NCBI GenBank assembly: GCA_024663395.1
Contig: JANFAH010000002.1
Span: 3,038,001 to 3,102,000 of the forward strand
DNA length: 64,000 bases
From: Pisolithus tinctorius
Taxonomy: Eukaryota; Basidiomycota; Agaricomycetes; Boletales; Pisolithaceae
Direction of reading: 5' to 3'
Shown here: piece after piece, positions 34,807 through 45,670 of the stretch
Numbering within the stretch: position 1 is the stretch's first letter
Layout of the letters: every line of letters begins with the position of its first letter
Notes under the pieces: model-generated
What the model saw: only the letters and a program-made list of their open reading frames with translations
What the model was told of the DNA's origin: nothing
Database searches by the model: none
Program-made: the position numbers and the translations under genes

Positions 34807-35564
34807 TCATGGCCCCTTTTTGATGTCCACCTGTTCCTCGTGTATAACGTGTCTGAAAACCGTGCGCCCATCGGAGTCGACGTTATTGCCAGGGTCCACG
34901 TCAGCGAGGCTATCAACTCCGCCTACTTGTGCACTCCCAAGTGGCCCGGAAACTTCATCTCGAACATCCATGGTCCCTGTGGCCTCCGGCCTGTCGTCTA
35001 TGCGGTGCCGGGCGCGAATGTGATTGACGGTCTTCGCCTGGAGTTCTTCCGGTCGGAGGGTGGATCGGTCAGCCTGCGAGGGAAAAGAAAAAGATAGAAT
35101 TCAGCTTGCGAAAGCAGGCAGATGAACAGCATCTTCCTGAGACACACCTTAACGTTGGCTTCGGACGTAGTAGCAAGATATTCGTTCCAACCGGGTGCAT
35201 CGTCGATAGGCGAGGACGTCGTGTGCTGCGTGCCAGACAGGTTCCGGTGTTTTTCACGTTCCAATAACTGCGGAATCAGTCAGCATGGCGCAAGTTCACG
35301 AAAAAAACAATCGTCCCCATTCACCTCTGCGTCGTTGCCGTGAACGGTGCTAGTGTACTGTTCTTGAGCTTTGGACCGAATCCAAGGAATAGTTACGTAC
35401 CTAGAGTACTTTCTACATGAACAACCCTCAAGATTAAGCAATCTGAGTCTGCCTACACGGAGTTTGCTGACTGACCTGTTTTTCCCGGTTGAGCTCACAA
35501 CAGAACAGGCTGTTCCGTGTGCCCGACGACCAGCGAACAAGCTACGTGCTGCAACGGAAAACAT
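34807..35564 (-). CDS. Predicted mitochondrial protein of unknown function
   Basis: Predicted 166-residue protein from four exons: 35564..35476, 35349..35325, 35267..35148 and 35073..34807. The second exon is only 25 bases and the first intron is 126 bases. The N-terminus FSVAARSLFAGRRAHG is rich in Arg/Ser/Ala without acidic residues, fitting a mitochondrial presequence. The remainder is hydrophilic, with segments LLEREKHRNLSG, DDAPGWNEYLATTSEANVKA and RSTLRPEELQAKTVNHIRA. It ends in HEEQVDIKKGP. The APGWNEYLA..SEANVKADR motif looks conserved-type, but I cannot name the family. The opposite strand also carries a long open frame (34693-35097), but the spliced minus-strand model keeps phase across four exons with good signals. 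Confidence 0.72.
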
Positions 35565-36013
35565 GTTTGAATTTCTCTTACAGGTAATATAACTAGTATC
35601 TTGAAGTGGGGGACAAGAACGCGTCTGGCTTTGGACAGGCAACCCTGTCTCATTAAATTGGATTTCAGAATACCCCTGACGTCATAGCAGCCCGTTGAAG
35701 GTTGGCGAAAATTGGTAGCCTAATCGGGATACAGTGACAGTGTGGAGAGGCATTGGAGACTGGAGACTGTCTCTCCTGGAGAGCACATTTTTCGATGTCA
35801 TAAACGTCAACTTAGCACCGGAGACCAGTGCTGCAATGTCCCTGTCACTCCTGCACGACTGCCATCCAAAGTGGCCTCACGGTGGTGTTAGCCACAAATT
35901 CGAACACGCAAGGTGTTCGATTACGCATTTCGAGCGGAACTGGCGATCCCTATGCTAATTTACAGCTTTACATGCACATCACAGCAGAACATTTTTTGGA
36001 CTTTCCTCATTGC
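35565..36013. other. Short intergenic region, no gene seen
   Basis: About 450 bases containing the promoter of the mitochondrial protein gene and the 3' flank of the alcohol dehydrogenase gene. Confidence 0.45.
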
Positions 36014-37121
36014 TTACGCGCCAGGGGCAACCAAAACCCCACGATACCTGATTTGGCCTTTCTCCAACTTGTCTATCGCCTCCTGGATACCTTCCAAGGT
36101 GAGCGGGAACTTCTGGATGACTGGCTTAATAGCGTGCAAAGCCGCAAAGCGCAACATTTCAACGTGCAAGCCACGCGATGGGCATATGCTACCCTGAACC
36201 CGAAGTCCCTTACCAACCAAACCCATGTGGGGTATGGAGAAGTCTCCCTCAGTTACCGTGAGAGGGACGATAGTTCCCATAGGTGCAATGATGGGTAGGT
36301 ACCTGCGTTGCCTCGTCAATGATGTAGAAATATCAAACGCGCATCACGTACAAATTCCAGTCAGGACTGGCTGACGTGGTTACCATCAAGTAGTTAACAG
36401 GCCGTCCAATGTCGAGCTCCTTCGCTCCCTTGGTCGCGTAAAATTCCTTCGCTCCAAGCGTCATGGCTTCATCCCGCTTGCTGTTCGTGCTCGAAAATAC
36501 CACCACATCACAGCCCATCTTGGCTGCGAACTGGATACCAAGATGCCCGAGCCCCCCGATACCGACCACACCGACGCGATCAACGGGGCGCACACCGTGC
36601 AATGCTAATGCGTTAAAGACGGTGGCACCAGCACACATCAGAGGCGCTGCATCGGCGGAACTTATGGCGTCCGGGATATGGAAAAGAAACGCTTCCCTCC
36701 ATACAGCGTGCGTTGCAAAAGCGCCCTGATCTAAATCCGCCTCTCCGTACATAGCACGCTTGGGACAGAATATCTCGTTGCCACTCAGGCACTGATCACA
36801 GTGAAGACATGCGTTGTGGAGGTAACCCCAACCGGCACGGTCACCGCTGTGAATTCCCAATCAGTTGTCTCGGCGGTTCTACATGAGGAATGTCACGTAC
36901 ACCTTAAAGAAGGTAACTTCGGATCCAATCTTCTCTACGACACCAACGCCCTCATGGCTGAGACCCATATCTTGGTCCTTGTAGTGCAGGTCCGTGCCAC
37001 AGAGGCCCGCATGCGTGATCCTCAAAAGGACTTCATCCGGCTTGAGGTCCTTGTGGGTGCTTCCTTTGACAATTTTGCCGTTGGGGGATCCCTTGTACAC
37101 GGTAAAATCGATACCCGTCAT
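36014..37121 (-). CDS. Zinc alcohol dehydrogenase, NADP-dependent ADH C-like
   Basis: Medium-chain zinc alcohol dehydrogenase of the cinnamyl-alcohol/ADH C-like type, 334 residues, from exons 37121..36901, 36846..36352 and 36302..36014. It reduces aldehydes or oxidises alcohols with NADP(H). Visible features are the catalytic zinc Cys in HAGLCGTDLHY, the SHEGVGVVEKIG segment, the structural zinc cluster CLHCDQCLSGNEIFC, and the dinucleotide motif GIGGLGHLGIQFAAKMG followed by FSSTNSK. A Ser/Thr there, rather than Asp, fits NADP preference. The length is a little short of the usual about 350. Both introns use GTACGT donors. Confidence 0.92.
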
Positions 37122-37513
37122 GATCGTCTCGTCTGCAAAGTTCCTGCACGAAGCTGAGCGTTAAACGTTGGAGGCGAAAGAGGGGAATGTCATGTTATTA
37201 TATAGCCATCCGATCAGCATCAGATATGATGTAACTATCTGAATTGTGGGTTTACGACAAATCTAAAATAAGCACGGGGGTTCATCCGATAGCTGAGGGG
37301 TCACAAGGTCATCGATGTATTTGATTCATAAACCTACGCCGTTCTGAGGCTCGGCCTGATGTTTCTCGAATACCTTCATCTTACTACTATCAGTACTGAA
37401 TAGAAAACTGGAATGGATAAGCTGAGGGGCGTAGCGCCTAAAAGGAGCCGGTCCGACTCTTGCTTCTGCGTGGGTGCGACAAAGGTATGTCCTCTTTCGA
37501 TAGTGCCACTTGC
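37122..37513. other. Short intergenic region, no gene seen
   Basis: About 390 bases between two same-strand genes, containing the dehydrogenase promoter and the 3' flank of the sulfite oxidase gene. Confidence 0.45.
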
Positions 37514-39143
37514 TCAGACCTCAACGAGACGTTCGCCAAGTCCTGAGTACCCGACTCCCCTCAAATTCCACTTGTAGTTTAGTTCCTGTTCGTTCCCGAA
37601 GGAGTCGATTGCACGGCTAAGGACGACCATGTTTCGTTTCAAGCGACCATTCTCCTCTTCGTCGATGTTGATTAAGCCTGTTGTTTCTGCGTCTTCGTCT
37701 AGTGTAACTTCGAGTTCAGCCTCCCACAAAGCCCAACTCCACCGTCCTTCCTGGTACTTGATACAAGCATCCTCCCACGTCCTACCGTTATCGACGCTTA
37801 TCTCGACGCGGGCGATAGGCCAGCGTGAATACGCGTACCCCGCTACTTTCAGCCTTATTTCGTCTGGACGAGATGACAGACGACATACATCCGCAACGAC
37901 GGAATTGCATGCGAGATGCTGCATTGACGGGACGCGCGACCACCATCCCTGTGATTCAGCGACTTCTTTGCTTGTAACCTGAACGACTCAATCGCGAGTG
38001 AATGCTGTTGATGAGGACGAATCACAGTAGCATTGAACACTCACGGTATCGGGTAATATCTTGTAATCTCTTTGTTGGTAGAAATTAGGGGACTCTTGTC
38101 GGGATATCGTGATCCTGTCTACCCATTTCACCCATCGCATGCCGTAGGTGCCAGGCACGACGATGCGCAACGGGAAGCCGTGATCGGGCGTAAGTAGTTC
38201 TTCATTCATCTGTACCACCGCCTTGTCAGCACCCAAGCCTCGTCAGAGGACCTGAAGAATACCAACTTCGTAGGCGAGCAAAGCATCCCCTTCTTCACTC
38301 ATTGCGTCCGCTAGGGGTATCGACCCACCGTAGTATCCATCATCCTCGCATGGCGCCACGTACGATGCAAAACATACGTGGAATCCCTCGTACGAATTAT
38401 GGTCACCGTCGGGAACGCCCACGCTAAGGAGGACTTCTCGTAGTGGGGCACCTGCCCATCGGATATTGCAGGCAGCACCGTCACCCCATTTGATACCTTT
38501 GACTTCCTTGCCTGTCTTTTCCGCCATCTTAGCGCGTCTATTTCCGGCACACTGTTCACATTCCATATCGGCATTTTATGGAATAAAAAGTCAGAGAAAT
38601 TCGGGGCGTTTTGGAACAGGACAAGAACATACTCACCACGAGTGCGGCTACGACTTCCTTGCGTGGGAAGCGGAGTAGTATGTCTTGGTACGTGATCACC
38701 TTTTCCTTCGCAAGGCATTGTAATTCCCCATCGATCCTCACGGCGTATGTTCCAGCGGTCGACTTGAGGCTCTTAATTTCGGCTACAGACGCAACAAAGG
38801 CGGTTTCGCGCACATATTCGGACAGTGCCCCAGTATCGTCATGATTGTTACATTCGTCGGCACAGTTGCCGCCGCCATCATGGCCATGAGAAGCGGAAGG
38901 AGACAAAGCACGCGTGTTCGTGTTCGGAATCAAATCAGTAGTATGGAAGGATGAAGAAGGAAAGCAGGCAGAGTCAGAGAGAGCAGCAGGAGACTCGAAA
39001 GCATGGCATGGTAGGAACGTACAGTGGTTTCGGGCGTAGGCGAGACGGAGAGGGGTGATAGGGTACTGGGCGAGCTCGGCGAGCGATGGTGGTTCCGCGT
39101 TATACGGCGTCTTGCTCAGCACTTGCAGCTGGGGGGCACGCAT
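37514..39143 (-). CDS. Sulfite oxidase (molybdenum cofactor enzyme, no cytochrome b5 domain)
   Basis: Molybdopterin enzyme that oxidises sulfite to sulfate. Exons: 39143..38637 (probably interrupted), 38551..38267, 38209..38045 and 37978..37514. The Mo-co domain shows [24 protein letters not shown] with the molybdenum-binding Cys, [51 protein letters not shown] and [15 protein letters not shown]. The C-terminal Mo-co dimerisation domain includes [20 protein letters not shown] and DNGRTWEDA. There is no heme-binding b5 domain, as in plant-type enzymes. The residue before the Mo-binding Cys is Val rather than the usual Gln, right at a splice junction. A 240-base stop-free segment (38783..39022, GTACGT..CTGTAG) encodes non-family sequence; removing it gives 393 residues instead of 473. 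Confidence 0.9.
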
Positions 39144-39777
39144 GTCTTGTGATGATGACAATGATCGATAGGGCAAATACTAATACTTGCTTTGACCCTG
39201 GAGCATGCAAGATGATGTCAGGGGCACGTCAAACTCTCCTAATACTGACGCACTTGCACAACACCCAGCTGGAGAGCGCTTCGTCGAGGAGACTTGTATA
39301 TCGGCCAGGTTGGCTGGTTTTATAGTCACGGTGCACGATCCTCCATTGGGTAACGGATTAGTTCCGGTGGGTGACTCGGTGAAGTTGGACGTAGGCCACC
39401 GCCCGGCAGCAACACACGGCCGCCCGTTGCCGAGCCGCAAACCTGAGTCAGAACATAGCCAATACCGTACGGTGAAACGGGCCACGCTTTTCTTGCATAC
39501 GAACCTTATCGCGCACGGTTCACCCGATAGAGGCCAAATGGAAAACAAATAACAGGACTTGTACGATATCTGTTTCAGGGTATCCACAAAAGAGAGGTTC
39601 CATTATGAGGGTCAAGTGTTCAACACTTAATGAGGATAAAGATGAAGTAAACTTATAATGATTGTCCATATATCGTCACCAAGGCAGAACATCAAATCGA
39701 GACACAGATGCAGTACGTATTAATTGTCTCGCGAATCCTACGCTCGGAATGGTAGAAAGGCTCGAAAAATTCCTTCT
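39144..39777. other. Intergenic region, no gene seen
   Basis: About 630 bases. It should hold the sulfite oxidase promoter and the 3' region of the GPI-protein gene. An antisense-looking frame of 135 codons at 39180-39587 shows no family feature. Confidence 0.45.
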
Positions 39778-41073
39778 TTACGAGAGGAAAGCCATGGCAA
39801 AGAGTGTGCCGAGAATACCAGCAACAGAGGAGACACCGATGGCAGCGGCGCTGTTAGAGGTGGAAGTAGCACCAGCAGATGAAGAAGATTTAGTGCCGGT
39901 GCCAGAGCTTCCGGAACTGCCAGTGGAGGTGGAAGTGGATGCCCCGGTAGGGGTAGGAAGGCCAGTGTACAGGTCAGTCGATTTGTAAGTAACGCAGTTG
40001 GACGAGCTGGGAACCACGGGAGTGTAGGGAGGGCTGGGGACACCGGTGTAGGGCTGCGTATATGTCATCGTGACGCCGTTGGTGACATAGATACCGACGG
40101 GAGTTTTGAGATCAGCATCACAAACTTCGAAGGTACCGTTCTGAGCATTGTTGGGCATGTTGTACGTGCAGCCAATCTCATCGTAAGTGTTCTGGCAGTA
40201 TGCAGATTGGTCTGCACTGGAGGTGGAGGGGTCACAGATGGTGAAGCAAAACTGGTTTCCACCGATGAAGCTGCAGGTGATATTCGAGCACGTAAAGCGC
40301 GGTGAAGGACTATAACTAACCTGTTCCAGTCCATGACTTGCTGGAAGGTGTTGTTGTTCCCGTTGTTGCTAGGGAAAGCGTTGGAGTACACCAGGCCACC
40401 AAGCGGGTTGCCACGCTAAAGGGACAGAAATGAAACACATAAACAACCTACACGAAGAACAAAAAATAATAGACGCACCAAGTCGGCACCGTGAGGGTCG
40501 AGCTCTCCTCCGTAGTCACCGGCTTGCAGGTCGACCTGAGTTTGGTCGATGAAACCGGCGAACTGGATGTACTTGCTAGTCTTGAGAACTTGTACACCCG
40601 TCAAGACACCCGCTGGGATGAGACGGGTCCCCCAGCCACTCTTGGAGCACCATGCGACTTCCTCCTGTTCCGTGTCACCAATAGTAGAGTTTGGCTGAGG
40701 AGGAGCCCAAAGACAGAAATCTAAAAATAGTGAGACAAAGAGGGAAAGAATGATATGCGACAATAATAGCTACCGCCGATATTGTTCATCATCAACGTCT
40801 GACACATGGATTGCTGGTTCTGAGTGGTGGAGTTACAGATGTTGTAACCGACTTGAGGGCCACGAATAGCATTGGGGACGTTGTCGACTTGGTAAGGCTA
40901 GTGAAAAAGCGTTGAGAAACAAAGACCTGGAGAAGGCATATGGTACTGACGATGCCGGTAGGGTAGGCATACTGCTTGTCGGTGAGTGGGGTAGGGTCAG
41001 CTGGGTCAGGTTGAGCGAAGGCTTTTGAAGCAATGGCTACAGCAAAAAGAGTGGAAAGGGCGAAACCAGGCAT
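39778..41073 (-). CDS. GPI-anchored serine/threonine-rich cell-surface protein
   Basis: Predicted secreted, GPI-anchored protein of 358 residues from five exons: 41073..40951, 40897..40774, 40720..40479, 40415..40321 and 40270..39778. It has a signal peptide (STLFAVAIASKAFAQ). The cysteine-bearing extracellular domain has segments VPNAIRGPQVGYNICNSTTQ, DFCLWAPPQPNSTIGDTEQE, GFIDQTQVDLQAGDYGGELD, RGNPLGGLVYSNAF and FCFTICDP. It is followed by a Ser/Thr/Gly linker and a C-terminal hydrophobic GPI signal (SSVAGILGTLFAMAFLS). The protein type is common in Agaricomycetes as a macrofungal surface protein of unknown biochemical role. All exon joins keep phase. Confidence 0.88.
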
Positions 41074-41554
41074 GGTCCGGAAAGTGGTTGGTGGATAGTA
41101 TGGAAGGAGGAGAAAACAAAAAGTCCTTTGGGACAGACAGGCGGGTTGAAAAGACGGGTGACCCGTAATTGACTGCGGTTGGCCTCATATACCCGGTCAA
41201 TAATAGACTTTCACACACCTTTGACAGCAGTTGCAACCGAATATATGGGTTACCCGTACCTTCCTCTCCTTTCACATAGAACACGGCCAGGCCCAGAGTG
41301 TCTGCACATCGCCGTCGCTATTAGACGTGCTTGCCGTCTGCCATCACCACACAAGGAGGGTCCGCGTAGCCACGACTCAGTAATACACATGTTGCGCTGG
41401 TCGCGACGCGTTCTTGAAAAAAACATTTCTTTCACTTACGTAAGTTCCAGACTATCACGCTCCACGATTATGTAAGTACATGATAGAAGACCCGTCTGGA
41501 ACGGATTAGAGTACAGCGAGAGTGCACCTTTTGCTACTTGTAGACCACTGTCAG
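41074..41554. other. Short intergenic region, no gene seen
   Basis: About 480 bases between two minus-strand genes. It holds the promoter of the GPI-anchored protein gene. Nothing else is evident. Confidence 0.45.
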
Positions 41555-43766
41555 CTAGCCCTCCGCCTCGCCCGCGACAATGACATCGTCTTAACAAGAA
41601 AAAAAAATCGGACCTCGCATCCCTGCGTAAACAGAGCATGACTTACCTATCTTGAGCACCGCCCTGACCAACTGCGCGACGTCAACATAAGACCTGAAGG
41701 CAGGACATTGTGAAACAAACCTGGGTTGCGAGTAGATATTGTTGTCGCTTCGAAATCAGTGGATCATACACGAACTGCTTCTTCATGTCTACATCTTCAT
41801 GTCAATCATGATGTTTGCGCGTCAAGTCAAGAGACGAACCGCTTTCCCCTTTCCCAGAACAGTCGATGCCCAGACGCGGGTTATTCTCTGTTACCTGTCT
41901 ACTCTTCACCTCGGCAAGGGTTTCAATCGGCGAGAGGCCGCTGTTTTCCGCCAACGCAAGCGGGATGGCATCCAGGGCAGAGGCAAATGCACGCATGGCG
42001 TACTGCTCTATCGATGGGATCTGCGGGTTTAAATTTAGCACCGAATGATTCGGTACATAGATCATATTATTGGACGCGAACCTCATCGGCAGCTTTTGCC
42101 ACTGCTATCGAGCTACTGATGTCGGCTGCTCCACCACCGTAAACGACACGATTGTCGACGACGAGGTTGCGAACTGCGCAGAGAGCATCATGCAGCGCTC
42201 GCTTTGCCTCATCGACGATCTTGAGATGTCTATCAGTCGCAGTAGTCCTCACCTTCGTAGGTATCCTACCATTTTATTTGATCCCCGGACGAAAATGGTG
42301 ACAGCACGGGTATTTGCACACTCCTCAATAACCAGCATTTTGTCACGTGTCGTGCCAAACGTTAGTTCACGAACTATACCAGCTTTTCCAAGCTTCTCTG
42401 GAGTGAGATCTTCAAACCGCGGTACGATGCGGCCTTGCGTGGCGATGGCGATCAACTAGTGATGCTCGCGTAAGAACATTGTTGAGACGCCACAATTGGA
42501 CTTATTACCTCGATTTCTGGACCACCAACCCACCGCACGGCAGGTAAATCATTCTGCATCAACAGGTGATTCGCCTCGTCATCAAAACCCCATTGACAAA
42601 TAACCAGGTTAGCTCCAGTGTCTTTCACCATCCGAATCATGTCTTCGAACTTCTCCTTCTCGTAATCTCGGAGCTTTTTGTATTCCTCCACGCTGGTGAT
42701 GTCAAGTTTATGTTTCGTCTTGGGACGCGGAGGCTCGAATGGGCATGTGAGGATGGCAAGTTTAGCATCTTTTACAATGGACGGCATTTGAGGGTGGGAC
42801 ATGTCTTTGTCGATCAGCACACCCTTGATGAGTGTGCTGTCTGCCAGTGAGCCACCGACTTTTCCGTCCACTTTGATGAGATCAAAAGGGACATCCCGGC
42901 GCTCGAGGTCTGCAACGGTCAGCACAGCGTCGACAGCGATTTCGGCAAAGCGTTGGATCTCTTTCGAGACGCTACCGTTAAGTGAGGAGTTAGTTGGGCA
43001 CACCATGATGACGGTAAACCCCACATTTTACTGCCCAGACTTGTTGTGGCAGTCTTGATCAAATTTTGTTTGTTCTCGAGTGAAAACGGAACGCGGTCAG
43101 AGATGCGGTCGAGCTGCTCCACGGCCACGGTGCATGCTTTGTCAAACCCGTCTGCAATCCGAATTGGGTGGATGCCTCTGTCAAGGAGTGCTTCGCTCTG
43201 CTCCAAAAGGGCGCCGGCAAGCACTACCAATTTGAGGTCTCACCGTCGATACGGGTCTGGTGGAGAAAAGAGCGTGCAACGCACCAACAACACCGGTTGT
43301 ACCGTCACCGATCTCGTCGTCTTGGCTCTTTGATAGTTGTACAAGGAGCTTGGCGATCTGGTGCTCAACTTCCATCTGACTGAGTATGGTCGCACCATCG
43401 TTTGTCACGGTAATGTCGCCGTCCGGTGAGATCAGGATTTTGTCGAGTCCTTCCATAACATCATAATACCGTTCCGCAAGAGTGAAAATGACGACACACC
43501 TCGAGGTCCCAAGGATGTTCGGATGATGTTAGCAACGGTGCGCGCTGCGAGAACATGTGACTAGAACCATGTCAAAGGACGATTAAATCAGATCAAAATG
43601 TTGCTCACCTTGATCGCCTCTATGCCATGGCTTCTAGTTTTCCTTCCCTGCTCGCGCAGGATGATGAACGGTCTACCGTACTATTGGGGTATTTAACATG
43701 TCTGTCGCCTTGATTCTTAGCACCTACCTCGTCTGTCGCGTAGACTGCCTCAGGCTGCACTTGCAT
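41555..43766 (-). CDS. CCT5: Chaperonin CCT subunit epsilon
   Basis: Subunit of the cytosolic TRiC/CCT ring that folds actin, tubulin and WD-repeat proteins, 543 residues. Twelve exons: 43766..43728, 43680..43609, 43560..43500, 43449..43285, 43223..43025, 42971..42509, 42455..42270, 42219..42082, 42020..41840, 41788..41721, 41671..41647 and 41589..41555. It starts [20 protein letters not shown], which is typical of CCT5. ATP-site motifs are present: [40 protein letters not shown], and the [10 protein letters not shown] loop near the C-terminus. Other epsilon-type segments are [13 protein letters not shown] and [20 protein letters not shown]. Exon 11 is 25 bases and exon 12 is 35 bases. The gene is divergent from the PP2A catalytic gene. 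Confidence 0.97.
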
Positions 43767-43918
43767 GATGTGCTAGTCAGTACTTGCAAACGCGTCGGTT
43801 TAGCGTGACACGATTACGTGTGTGACATTTCCTGATAGCGACTGTGACATTAACGGAACAGGACTTGGAGTACGCCCTTTGCACGATACACAACAGCCCT
43901 TACCCAAAAACCTGAAAC
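43767..43918. promoter_or_regulatory. Compact bidirectional promoter between CCT5 and PP2A catalytic gene
   Basis: Only 152 bases separate the two divergent start codons, so both promoters and 5' UTRs must lie within or overlap this stretch. No specific factor site is claimed. Confidence 0.7.
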
Positions 43919-45239
43919 ATGGAACACGAAGTAGACAGCTGGATTGAACAGCTTAGCCAGTGCAAGCAGCTCCCGGAGGCTGATGTTAAGAAATTATGCG
44001 ACAAGGTGATTGCAGACATTGCTAATGCCGAACCGAGATCGAGCTCACGAAATTACCCGCTAGACCAAAGAGATTCTCATGGAGGAATCCAATGTGCAGC
44101 CAGTTCGATGCCCAGTGACAGTCTGTGGTGATATCCACGGCCAATTTGTGCGTCAATATCTGCTTTAGCGCGATCTGTTGCCCTGATCTGCTTTGTCCTT
44201 TGCGCGTCGTTCGCGGGCATTCAGCACGATCTATCAGAGCTTTTCCGTATTGGAGGAAATTCACCCGACACCAACTATTTGTTCATGGGCGATTATGTTG
44301 ACCGTGGATATTACTCTGTCGAGACAGTCACACTACTTGTGGCGCTCAAGCTGCGGTACCGGGATCGAGTCACCATCCTTCGAGGAAATCATGAATCAAG
44401 ACAGATCACGCAGGTGTACGGGTTTTATGACGAGTGTTTGCGAAAATACGGAAATCCGAACGTGTGGCGGTATTTTACTGACTTGTTCGATTATTTGCCT
44501 TTGACGGCGCTCATCGATAACCAAGTGAGTCTGAGTATTCGTCTTCATTTTCGTGGTACTTGACGGCCATTGCGTTGACGGTCGATTTGGTCTTGTCATC
44601 ATTGAATGACGTCGCTTTGTCAGATATTCTGTCTTCATGGAGGTCTATCACCCTCCATCGATACCTTGGACCATGTTCGGTCCATCGATCGGGTACAGGA
44701 AGTACCTCATGAAGGACCGATGTGCGATCTGCTGTGGTCGGACCCTGATGATCGGTCTGGCTGGGGAATATCACCTCGAGGAGCTGGGTACACGTTTGGG
44801 CAGGATATTTCTGAAGCTTTCAACCACAATAATGGCCTAACGCTGGTCGCGCGAGCGCACCAGCTTGTCATGGAGGGTAGGTGGTTGTCGATTCTTAAAT
44901 GCTGTAATTTACTTGACGCTGTGTTTATAGGTTACAGTTGGGGCCAGGATCGAAATGTGGTGACAATCTTCAGCGCACCTAACTACTGCTACAGATGCGG
45001 CAACCAGGCCGCGATCATGGAAATAGATGAAAAATTAACGTATAGCTTGTATGTGAAAGATCCATGTGCTTGGTTTGGTCGACGTTAACTTTTTTGCGGG
45101 ACAATTAGCCTACAGTTTGATCCAGCTCCGCGGGCAGGAGAGCCACTGGTGTCGCGACGCGTACCGGACTACTTCTTGGTGAGTCTTTCTTGCGTTCTTC
45201 AGAGTTGCGGATTGTCGCTGATGCTTTAGAATAAAGTGA
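43919..45239 (+). CDS. Serine/threonine protein phosphatase PP2A catalytic subunit
   Basis: Metal-dependent phosphatase, 304 residues, catalytic subunit of PP2A. Exons: 43919..44005, 44064..44147, 44225..44524, 44624..44876, 44931..45048, 45109..45178 and a last exon that supplies only the TGA stop (45237..45239). Catalytic motifs are all present: [90 protein letters not shown] and [11 protein letters not shown]. The C-terminus RRVPDYFL is the methylated PP2A tail, which separates it from PP1, PP4 and PP6 types. The final intron (45179..45236) starts directly after the Leu codon. PTPA, its activator, is encoded about 10 kb upstream. Confidence 0.96.
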
Positions 45240-45670
45240 TTGGGAGTGCTGTCCACCGATTAATAGTGTACATATGTAGTGTCCTTGCTGTGTAGCTTTG
45301 ATCACGGATATGCGAGGGCATGAATACCACAATAACGCACTGGAACAGTGGAACAAGGTCTCAGATCTGTACAAGACCACACCACACATTTATTGTCCTG
45401 CGTGCCAAACAATGCCAAACACTCGCGACGCTGAGCGTTTGTCCTCCGAGTCCATACATAAGTTGCCTGCTCACTGCTATCCACAACGACGACGACGGAC
45501 TACTGACAACTTCATATCGCAGAGAAGCCGTGAAAACGCTAATTAGCCAGCCGCACGGCTTCTGTGCTCAATTTACATTCATACAACACACCCACCACGC
45601 CGTGAAAACGTGTTCTGCCTATACCTCGCTATTCGCGTGCTCGTTCTCGACTGCCACCCTGGAATAGTAC
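45240..45670. other. Short intergenic region, no gene seen
   Basis: About 430 bases between two plus-strand genes, holding the phosphatase 3' UTR and the SUN-protein promoter. Confidence 0.45.

Noticed and set aside
34693..35097. Plus-strand frame of 134 codons opposite the mitochondrial protein gene
   Set aside because: The minus-strand four-exon model keeps phase with good splice sites and has a plausible presequence; the plus frame has no start context, signal or family feature.
35828..36298. Plus-strand frame of 156 codons
   Set aside because: It is antisense to the last exon of the alcohol dehydrogenase, whose conserved protein sequence explains the open frame.
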